64,000 nucleotides of DNA from Crocinitomicaceae bacterium (GTDB lineage: Bacteria; Bacteroidota; Bacteroidia; Flavobacteriales_D; Crocinitomicaceae). The stretch spans positions 9,442 through 73,441 of the forward strand of contig JANRBR010000028.1 of assembly GCA_030727405.1 (NCBI GenBank), written 5' to 3'. Positions 57,399-64,000 of the stretch are shown here, piece by piece. Position 1 is the first letter of the stretch. Every line of letters starts with the position of its first letter. The notes under the pieces are model-generated. The model was not told where the DNA came from and searched no databases. It was given only the letters and a program-made list of their open reading frames with translations. Position numbers and translations under genes: made by a program.

Positions 57399-59303
57399 CT
57401 AGTGAATTTGATAATAGGATCTTTCCAACATGGGTTGACCCAATTCAAGCTTTAAACTGGGCACGAAATTGCCTTTCATTTCTTTCATTCGATTCAAGCG
57501 ATTCTGAAAATGTAGTTCTTGACTGAGAGTCATTAATTTCAATTGATTCGCACCGCTCATGTTTCCTTTTTGAATGGTGTTCAAGCAGCGTATGATTTGT
57601 TTCAATTGATGGTCGTAGAGGTCCACCAAATCATGACCTGTAATTAAATCAATGCAATCGCTTACCTGTGCATCAAATTCAGTTTTGGAGATGGATATGG
57701 TTTCGTTGGCAGAAAGGAGGGGATTTAAATAGTCATATCCTCGTTCGCTTGTTTTGAAAACGTAATCATTCCAGAATGCTTCGGAGTCAATCATCGCATC
57801 ACCAGCATTATAGTTTGAAACGTTTCCTAAATGGCTTTCTGCACAGTAGAGCAAGGAATAGTAGCTTGTGTATTCAAAAGGTTTGAAGTAATACCAATCA
57901 TAAACGGTGTATGTGTTATCACTATTTTTCTTCAATACAAAAAATTTAAAATCTTCTTCATTATTGTATGGGTATGATAATTCATCCGTTTCGTTTGTGT
58001 TTCTGTGGAGCAGTACTGGATAGATGAATGCTGTTTTGTTCGGGTTGGATATGAGTACATCGGAATAGGTAATTTCATTCCCAGCCCAAAAACCCCCATC
58101 GCTAGAGGTTCTTTGGTAATAGGCATTGTAGGTGTAGTCACCTTGACTTGTCAGTTCATTTAATTTGGGCGTAATGTAGGTATCGATGAGAATTTTGGAC
58201 TCGGGATCTCCTTCTTCGTATGTATATTCATCCTTAGCGATGTCTCCTCCAAAATTATTTAATATCCATTTTTCCTCATCGTATTGAATGCTAGAGCCAT
58301 AAGCTAATGCTTCGTTGTAAAAAGATTTGACCGCATCGAGCGAATCCGTAAAGTCATGTCTAAAATAGGAATACAAGTTCCAATCATTGCCAACACGTTC
58401 AAAATTCATTTGCTCTGACTCAAATTCAGTATAGGTACTTAAGTCATCTTCGGAGTAAATGGATACTTCGTCTTTTTTAATGGATAGCAAACATATTTTG
58501 TCTTCGTTTTTACTGATAAGGATGGCTACAACATGATCAAATGGAATGTACTTTGGAAGGTTTTTGAGGATTCTTTTTGCTTGAGCGATTTTGGCTAAGG
58601 TGTATGTTTCATTCATAAATTCCATCTTCGATAGTGCTTCATCTCTTCTTTGAATCAATAAATTGGAACTGATACAGGACGGGTCTACCTTTTGAATGGC
58701 TGATTCTGCCCAAGTGGAAAAGGCCACATCTTTATAAAATTTTTGCCAGAAGGAAAACCAAGATAAACTGCCATCATTTCCTTCTTGTGCATACAAAAAT
58801 CGGCCTGTTGGTGCACTAAAGTGTTGTTCTAGAACCAGCGACTGGATGGAATTAGGATTTTTAATTTGAACATCCATCGAAGTTTCCGAGGAACTTATGC
58901 GAATGTTGCTGACATAAAATTCAAAATTCACCTTACCGAGCCCTTTAAGTGTAGGTTTTACTAAACTAAGGTAAATTGGGTATTCCTCTTCGTATGCTTG
59001 ATACAGAGCGCCGCCCATAACGTAACACGGCATCACACATTCTGTATTCTCAGCTAATTTTTTGATGTTGTTTAGATACGCTTGATTTTCAAAATTTAAG
59101 TTGTTCAGCTCCTTTTTGCTTCGTTTAGAAAGATTTTCCTTGATCCATTCATCAAGCTTTTGTTGTGCTTCCTTTACTTGTTCCTTGCAAATAGGCTCTG
59201 TTATTTGAACGGATTCATCCGCAGTAATGAGAAAATGAATCGGTTGTTGAGCAAAACTAGAACCAATGCATACAAAGGTTAGAAGGAGAATGAGTTGTTT
59301 CAT
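57399..59303 (-). CDS. large secreted protein of unknown function
   Basis: A 634-residue protein with a signal peptide (1-18, ending SSFAQ). The N-terminal ~70 residues are helical and rich in Lys/Glu, and a CVMPC pair (about 88-92) might form a disulfide. The rest alternates Tyr/Asn/Asp-rich beta segments with long helices, with no recognised catalytic motif and no T9SS sorting domain. I do not recognise the family. It sits between the ribosomal operon and the pdhB terminator and is alone on its transcript. Confidence 0.7.
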   Translation of the reverse strand: MKQLILLLTFVCIGSSFAQQPIHFLITADESVQITEPICKEQVKEAQQKLDEWIKENLSKRSKKELNNLNFENQAYLNNIKKLAENTECVMPCYVMGGALYQAYEEEYPIYLSLVKPTLKGLGKVNFEFYVSNIRISSSETSMDVQIKNPNSIQSLVLEQHFSAPTGRFLYAQEGNDGSLSWFSFWQKFYKDVAFSTWAESAIQKVDPSCISSNLLIQRRDEALSKMEFMNETYTLAKIAQAKRILKNLPKYIPFDHVVAILISKNEDKICLLSIKKDEVSIYSEDDLSTYTEFESEQMNFERVGNDWNLYSYFRHDFTDSLDAVKSFYNEALAYGSSIQYDEEKWILNNFGGDIAKDEYTYEEGDPESKILIDTYITPKLNELTSQGDYTYNAYYQRTSSDGGFWAGNEITYSDVLISNPNKTAFIYPVLLHRNTNETDELSYPYNNEEDFKFFVLKKNSDNTYTVYDWYYFKPFEYTSYYSLLYCAESHLGNVSNYNAGDAMIDSEAFWNDYVFKTSERGYDYLNPLLSANETISISKTEFDAQVSDCIDLITGHDLVDLYDHQLKQIIRCLNTIQKGNMSGANQLKLMTLSQELHFQNRLNRMKEMKGNFVPSLKLELGQPMLERSYYQIH

Positions 59304-59369
59304 CGGTTGAAGGGTTTAACAACTCAGTAGCTGTTCAATTGATGTGTAAAGATGAATTTAAGAATTAAA

Positions 59370-59402
59370 TAAAAAAAGGAAACCAAATGGCTTCCTTTTT
59401 TT
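59370..59402 (-). terminator. bidirectional terminator after pdhB
   Basis: AAAAAAAGGAAACC paired with GGCTTCCTTTTTTT around an AAAT loop, with one internal mismatch. It has A/T runs on both sides and lies about 20 nt beyond the pdhB stop on the minus strand. Confidence 0.8.
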
Positions 59403-59421
59403 AAATATAATGGGTTTAAGC

Positions 59422-60399
59422 TTAACGATATAAGGTCGCTTTTACCGCTTTTACTAGGCGTTCCACATTTGGAAGGGCTTCATCAATCAAGGTCGGTGAG
59501 AAGGCAAAAGGCGTATCGGTCTGCGTGACACGTTGCACAGGTGCATCTAAATAATCGAATGCATAACGTTGCAAGTGGTAAGCAATTTCGGAGGAAATCG
59601 ACGCTAACGGCCAAGATTCTTCCAATACGACGCAACGATTTGTTTTCTTAATGGATTCAACAATGGTTCCGTAGTCCAATGGACGAATGGTTCTTAAATC
59701 GATGATTTCAACGTGAATGTTTTCTTTTGCTAACGCATCAGCCGCCTCTTCAGCTACTTTAATGATTTTTCCAAAAGTTACGATTGTGACATCTGTTCCT
59801 TTGCGAACTACATTTGCGACTCCAATTGGAATGATGTATTCTCCTTCAGGAACTTCCCCTTTGTCGCCATACATTTTTTCGGATTCCAAAAACACCACTG
59901 GATCATTATCTCTGATCGCAGCTTTTAATAATCCTTTTGCATCTGCAGGATTAGATGGAGTAAGTACTTTCAATCCTGGAACGTGTGCGTAAAAAGCTTC
60001 GAAACTCTGAGAGTGTGTTGCGGCTAATTGACCAGCCGTACCATTACCACCTCTAAAAACAATCGGACAAGAGTATTGTCCCCCAGACATTTGCAACATT
60101 TTTGCTGCAGAATTGATGATTTGATCCGCAGCCAAAATAGCAAAGTTCCAAGTCATGAATTCAACAATTGGACGAAGTCCGTTCATTGACGCACCCACTG
60201 CGATCCCAGCGAATCCAAGTTCGGCAATCGGTGTATCGATGACTCTTTTTGGACCAAATTCATCCAACATGCCTTGCGAAACTTTGTAAGCGCCATTATA
60301 CTCGGCTACTTCTTCTCCAAGTAAAAATACGCGTTCATCACGACGCATTTCTTCAGACATTGCTTCCCTTAAGGCTTCTCTAAATTGTAATGTTTTCAT
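59422..60399 (-). CDS. pdhB: pyruvate dehydrogenase E1 component, beta subunit
   Basis: About 325 residues of the transketolase-like beta subunit of a 2-oxo acid dehydrogenase: KTLQFREALREAMSEEMRRDERV opening, GEEVAEYNGAYKVSQG near 29-44 (Glu contacting thiamine pyrophosphate), VFRGGNGTAGQLAATHSQSFEA near 117-138. Pyruvate specificity is the most likely reading, but branched-chain E1 beta is similar. The alpha subunit and E2 are not in the window. I chose the ATG at 60399; 60423 would add eight residues. Confidence 0.92.
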   Translation of the reverse strand: MKTLQFREALREAMSEEMRRDERVFLLGEEVAEYNGAYKVSQGMLDEFGPKRVIDTPIAELGFAGIAVGASMNGLRPIVEFMTWNFAILAADQIINSAAKMLQMSGGQYSCPIVFRGGNGTAGQLAATHSQSFEAFYAHVPGLKVLTPSNPADAKGLLKAAIRDNDPVVFLESEKMYGDKGEVPEGEYIIPIGVANVVRKGTDVTIVTFGKIIKVAEEAADALAKENIHVEIIDLRTIRPLDYGTIVESIKKTNRCVVLEESWPLASISSEIAYHLQRYAFDYLDAPVQRVTQTDTPFAFSPTLIDEALPNVERLVKAVKATLYR

Positions 60400-60420
60400 A
60401 GTTCCAAAAATTTCGAATTG

Positions 60421-60428
60421 CAAAAGTA
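60421..60428 (-). promoter_or_regulatory. -7 promoter box before pdhB
   Basis: TACTTTTG on the minus strand matches TAnnTTTG, about 22 nt before the pdhB ATG and beyond the clpX stop (60456). There is no TTG at the ideal spacing. Confidence 0.35.
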
Positions 60429-60455
60429 TAAAAACCAGCTAATTCATTCATTATT

Positions 60456-61688
60456 TTATGCGACTTTTAATGACGCTATTTTCGATTTTGAGAATTTTTC
60501 TTCTGCATAGGATAAGTTCACTTCCAGAGACTTTTCTCCAGAGGATGGCAAATCAAACATCGCATCGGTCAGGATGGCTTCACAAATGGACCTTAATCCA
60601 CGTGCTCCAAGTTGGAATTCATTCGCCTTTTTTACCATAAAGTCTAGAACTTCGTTATCTATGCTTAGTTTCACTCCGTCCAATTCCAACAAACGCTTGT
60701 ATTGTTTAATGAGTGCATTTTTAGGCTCGGTAAGAATGCGTTTTAAATCTGCATCTGATAAAGGCTCTAAATAGGTGAGTACTGGAAAACGTCCAATCAA
60801 TTCTGGGATTAATCCAAAGGCACGTACATCGCTTGGAGAAATGTATTTCAACAAAGAATCTTTTTCAATGACTTCTTCAGAGTCCGATGAAAAACCGATG
60901 GTTTGACGGTTTACCCGATTCGCAATTAATTTTTCGATTCCGTCAAAGGCACCTCCACAGATGAACAAAATGTTTTTCGTATCAATTTGAATCATTTTTT
61001 GTTCCGGATGCTTTCTGCCTCCTTGTGGTGGTACATTGACCGTAGCTCCTTCCAATAATTTAAGCAAAGCTTGCTGTACACCTTCTCCCGAAACGTCACG
61101 TGTAATGGAAGGATTGTCGTTTTTGCGCGCAATTTTATCAATTTCATCAATGAAAACGATGCCCATTTGTGTGCTTTCCACGTTGTAATCAGCGGCTTGA
61201 AGTAGGCGAGAAAGGATGCTTTCAACATCTTCACCAACATAGCCAGCTTCAGTTAAAACAGTCGCATCTGCAATGCAGAAGGGTACATTAAGCAATTTAG
61301 CAATGGATTTTGCCAAAAGCGTTTTTCCGGTTCCTGTTCGACCAACTAAGATTACATTTGACTTTTCAATGTCTACCTCGTCAGATGTCGATTTATGTCC
61401 AAGTCGTTTGAAATGGTTATAAACCGCAACCGATAGAAATTTCTTCGCTTCATTTTGGCCAATCACATACTGGTCTAGGTGCGCTTTGATTTCATGAGGT
61501 TTCATCAAGTTGATTTTCACCAACTCTAATTGCTCCTCTTTAGCGTTCTCACTGAGTTCTTCTTGTACAATTTTATTGGCTTGAGAAGCGCAATTATCGC
61601 AAATATGACCGGATATCCCGGCAATAAGTATTCCAACTGCTGACCTTTCTGAGCCGCAAAATGAGCAAACTGCTTCTTTTTTAGCCAT
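60456..61688 (-). CDS. clpX: ATP-dependent Clp protease ATP-binding subunit ClpX
   Basis: A 410-residue unfoldase. The zinc-binding domain has Cys8/Cys11/Cys30/Cys33. The AAA+ module has Walker A GRTGTGKT (116-123), Walker [10 protein letters not shown] (177-185), pore loop GYVG (149-152) and the IGF ClpP-docking tripeptide at 264-266. It unfolds substrates and feeds them to ClpP. It lies 2 nt after clpP, an operon. Confidence 0.98.
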   Translation of the reverse strand: MAKKEAVCSFCGSERSAVGILIAGISGHICDNCASQANKIVQEELSENAKEEQLELVKINLMKPHEIKAHLDQYVIGQNEAKKFLSVAVYNHFKRLGHKSTSDEVDIEKSNVILVGRTGTGKTLLAKSIAKLLNVPFCIADATVLTEAGYVGEDVESILSRLLQAADYNVESTQMGIVFIDEIDKIARKNDNPSITRDVSGEGVQQALLKLLEGATVNVPPQGGRKHPEQKMIQIDTKNILFICGGAFDGIEKLIANRVNRQTIGFSSDSEEVIEKDSLLKYISPSDVRAFGLIPELIGRFPVLTYLEPLSDADLKRILTEPKNALIKQYKRLLELDGVKLSIDNEVLDFMVKKANEFQLGARGLRSICEAILTDAMFDLPSSGEKSLEVNLSYAEEKFSKSKIASLKVA

Positions 61689-61690
61689 CT

Positions 61691-62356
61691 TTATTTTGGA
61701 TTACGAAGCAAGACTTCATCAACCATTCCGTATGCTTTTGCCTCATCAGATGTCATCCAATAATCGCGGTCAGAATCAGCCCATACTTTTTCGTAGTCTT
61801 GTTTTGAATGTCGAGCGATGATGTCGTACAATTCCTTTTTCAATTTCTGAATTTCTCTTGCCGTGATTTCAATATCCGATGCTTGTCCTTGCGCTCCACC
61901 TAATGGTTGGTGAATCATCACTCTGGAATGTTTCAAGGCACTTCTTTTCCCATCAGCTCCCGCACAAAGTAAAACCGCACCCATTGATGCTGCCATACCT
62001 GTACAAATGGTTGCTACGTCTGGTCGGATGTATTGCATGGTATCGTAAATCCCTAATCCTGCATAAACAGAACCACCTGGGGAATTAAGATAGATTTGTA
62101 TGTCTTTCTTCGCATCCACTGACTCGAGAAATAATAACTGGGCATTGATGATATTTGCCACTTGATCATTGATTCCCGTACCTAAAAAGATGATGCGATC
62201 CATCATCAAACGAGAAAAGACATCCATTTGTGTCATGTTCATTGGGCGTTCTTCAATGATATAAGGTGTCAAAGAAGATTCAATATAATGATCGACCACC
62301 ATACTGTTCAATCCAATATGTTTTGTTGCGTATTTGCGGAATTCGTTGCTATCCAT
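61691..62356 (-). CDS. clpP: ATP-dependent Clp protease proteolytic subunit
   Basis: A 221-residue serine peptidase with the triad Ser124 (GMAASMGA), His149 (VMIHQPLGG) and Asp near 198 (DSDRDYW). It forms tetradecamers with ClpX. tig is not adjacent. A -7 box is at 62376-62383. Confidence 0.98.
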   Translation of the reverse strand: MDSNEFRKYATKHIGLNSMVVDHYIESSLTPYIIEERPMNMTQMDVFSRLMMDRIIFLGTGINDQVANIINAQLLFLESVDAKKDIQIYLNSPGGSVYAGLGIYDTMQYIRPDVATICTGMAASMGAVLLCAGADGKRSALKHSRVMIHQPLGGAQGQASDIEITAREIQKLKKELYDIIARHSKQDYEKVWADSDRDYWMTSDEAKAYGMVDEVLLRNPK

Positions 62357-62375
62357 TTTTATTCATTTTAGACAA

Positions 62376-62383
62376 CAAAGTTA
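62376..62383 (-). promoter_or_regulatory. -7 promoter box before clpPX
   Basis: TAACTTTG (minus strand) matches TAnnTTTG exactly and lies 19 nt before the clpP ATG, after the terminator of the upstream gene. No TTG at the exact -33 spacing. Confidence 0.5.
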
Positions 62384-62418
62384 AGGAAATTCGCGAAGTA
62401 GGTGTGAAATGTTTGCCC

Positions 62419-62447
62419 AAAAAAAAATCCCGATTTCTCGGGATTTT
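62419..62447 (-). terminator. terminator after the OmpA/TPR-like gene
   Basis: AAAATCCCGA (62424-62433) paired with TCGGGATTTT (62438-62447) around a TTTC loop, with an A run from 62419 that becomes a T run on the minus strand. It lies about 20 nt after the upstream gene's stop. Confidence 0.9.
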
Positions 62448-62466
62448 AAAATGCATGCTCAACAGG

Positions 62467-64000
62467 TTATTTTACAAGGTTTGTAAAAGTTGCTTCTGTT
62501 GATATTTTTAAGAATTCGCGGTCTTTCGCAGCTTTGTCTTTCATCGCAGGATTTTTAGAAATCGCTGCTTTCAAATTGGAAACAACAGCATCCACTCCTT
62601 CGCCTGAACGTGCAGAAATGATTGCTTTCAAATAGGCTGTTTCAGCTGTCTCACTAAGTCCTGAAAGTGTTTTCTTAGCAACATCTAATTTACCAGCTAA
62701 TACTTGTGCCAACGCTTTGTTGAAGCTATTCTCTGAGAACGATGCGTCTGCAGCTGCGTATTTTCCATCCATGATATTTAAAATACCTTGATTGTAATTC
62801 ACTGCTGTCTTCTGACTTGCATCACCTTTTGAATCAAAAGCTGTTTTCGCTTGACCGATTAATTTTTTAGCATTGGCACGATTTCCATCTAAAATAGCAC
62901 TCGCTGCTAAATTATTTTTGGTAATGCCATTTTCCTTCAATGAACCTGCTTTTTCAAAGGAGCTTTTGGCCTCTGAGCTCTTGTTTAATTGAAAGCGTGC
63001 AGCTCCTAAATTGGTGTGTGTACGATAATCCGAAGCAAAGTTTGTCGCGGCAATACCGTAAATTCTTGCTTTCTCGTTAAGGTCAGTGGTCAATTTGTTC
63101 GCTGTAAACAATAACTCTTCTACTGAAAGTTCATTTGGGTTATTGCTTGCTGCTGCTTTTAACTCATCGTCTGTTAAACCAAACTCAGTGTAGTTAACTA
63201 CTATCATCGCACGACGTATTTTAGGGAAAACATCTTTGTCAAGTTCTGTGTAAGATTTGCCAAGATTAATCATCTCTTTTTCACGTTGCTCTAGGTCCTT
63301 TGTCATCTCCAAAATACGAATGAAAAGGTTTTTGTCAGCTTCAGGAATCGTTGTTGAGGCAGCTAATTGCGTTTTAAATCCTTCAAAATCTTCTCCGAAT
63401 TTATTCAACTTGTACATGCTTGTATCCGTGAAGGCTTTTAAATTCGCTTTTTTCATCAACGCGATAATCGCTGTTCTGGTCGTTTTTGTACGATCATAAG
63501 AAAGGTCGTCGTTTTTTGAAATTTCACCGTCTGGTGATGCGTAACCGTTTATTTCAATGGAATTGATTTTGATTTTTGGATTGGATTGTGCTGCTTGAAT
63601 CCAAGCGACCAATGCCGTAACATCCATGTCTTTTAATTCGTTCGCACGTACATCTGCCTTCCCTTTTTCAAAATTGAATGTAGCTTCTGTCGTTTTATTA
63701 AATTGACGAACCAATGCATCCTCTTCGTAAAGAACCTTGAACGTTTTGTTCACTAAGTATGGCGTAATGATTGTTCCATCTGCAATTTTCAACTCGGGAA
63801 GAACGTCCTTTTCTTTGGTTTGTTTGTAGATTTTTCCAGTTACAACCAAATCCGCAGCTTCCATTTCAGGTAAATAAGGAATGGTTTGTTCGAAAGTAGC
63901 TGTTCCACCATTTTGAAAATTAATGGTTGTTCCATTCTCTGTTACATCTTCACCATTCACATACCATGTTCCGATGGCATAAGAGCCTAATTTTGGTGTA
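62467..64000 (-). CDS. envelope protein with OmpA-like and TPR-like regions, partial (5' end beyond window)
   Basis: The frame is open from the right edge to the stop at 62467, about 511 residues. A beta-rich N-terminal part (Ig-like) includes EAADLVVTGKIYKQ. A domain near 120-190 of the visible part has SIEINGYASPDGEISKNDDLSYDRTKTTRT, the peptidoglycan-binding OmpA-type pattern in layout. A helical C-terminal half with TPR-like periodicity follows (for example YRTHTNLGAARFQLNKSSEAKSSFEKAG). Similar bacteroidotal lipoproteins of about 600 residues are known without clear function. The GTG at 63960 is not the start; the frame continues upstream. Confidence 0.75.
   Translation of the reverse strand, partial: TPKLGSYAIGTWYVNGEDVTENGTTINFQNGGTATFEQTIPYLPEMEAADLVVTGKIYKQTKEKDVLPELKIADGTIITPYLVNKTFKVLYEEDALVRQFNKTTEATFNFEKGKADVRANELKDMDVTALVAWIQAAQSNPKIKINSIEINGYASPDGEISKNDDLSYDRTKTTRTAIIALMKKANLKAFTDTSMYKLNKFGEDFEGFKTQLAASTTIPEADKNLFIRILEMTKDLEQREKEMINLGKSYTELDKDVFPKIRRAMIVVNYTEFGLTDDELKAAASNNPNELSVEELLFTANKLTTDLNEKARIYGIAATNFASDYRTHTNLGAARFQLNKSSEAKSSFEKAGSLKENGITKNNLAASAILDGNRANAKKLIGQAKTAFDSKGDASQKTAVNYNQGILNIMDGKYAAADASFSENSFNKALAQVLAGKLDVAKKTLSGLSETAETAYLKAIISARSGEGVDAVVSNLKAAISKNPAMKDKAAKDREFLKISTEATFTNLVK

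Overview
The window reads as a chromosomal segment of a Bacteroidota bacterium, most likely a flavobacterium of the Fluviicola/Crocinitomicaceae kind (the family is inferred, not proven). The signs are: a 289-residue primary sigma factor without region 1.1; promoters of the form TTG-N19-TAnnTTTG; proteins with C-terminal type IX secretion (T9SS) sorting domains; a TonB-dependent receptor with a carboxypeptidase-like N-terminal domain; many lipoproteins; almost no Shine-Dalgarno sequences; an acidic tail on L17; and no tuf gene between fusA and rpsJ. I see no tRNA, rRNA, CRISPR array, insertion sequence or prophage.

Left third (1-25.7 kb). This is mostly housekeeping and envelope genes: a partial alpha/beta hydrolase, a DUF2130 protein and a zinc-finger protein on one strand; rpoD; priA; a lipoprotein; two coupled FKBP isomerases; cytidine deaminase; and two glycosyltransferases. 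A small accessory cassette follows (secreted HNH nuclease, YD-repeat-like secreted protein, 76-residue orphan). Next come DUF4494-pdxH-M16 peptidase as a tightly coupled set. A long leftward series holds a CASTOR/POLLUX-type channel, a T9SS-exported hydrolase, a TonB-dependent receptor, a DUF1015 protein and a YggS PLP-binding protein. The section ends with a lipoprotein, a small membrane protein and the ComM/YifB ATPase.

Middle (25.8-37.7 kb). This is a surface-polysaccharide locus: a DegT aminotransferase, three family-4-type glycosyltransferases, an O-antigen ligase, a Wzy-like polytopic protein, a hexapeptide acyltransferase and a Wzx flippase. A Kazal/T9SS protein and a YdeI protein ending in a CDGSH motif are interspersed. 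3-hydroxyacyl-CoA dehydrogenase, a Nudix hydrolase, enolase and carA follow.

Right part (40.2-57.3 kb). The str, S10, spc and alpha clusters are fused into one leftward run of 32 genes from rpsL to rplQ. A strong promoter with a hairpin at the expected 5' end of the RNA drives it, and a terminator follows rplQ. Gaps inside the run are 25 nt or less except one: 76 nt before rpsD (S4), which can fold into a three-helix nested hairpin and is my best candidate for an undescribed regulatory element. After it come a secreted orphan, pdhB, clpX, clpP and a truncated OmpA/TPR-like envelope protein at the right edge.

No spectacular new multi-gene system is evident. The observations most worth checking are the rpsD leader, the secreted HNH cassette, the channel neighbourhood, the YdeI-CDGSH fusion and the polysaccharide locus.
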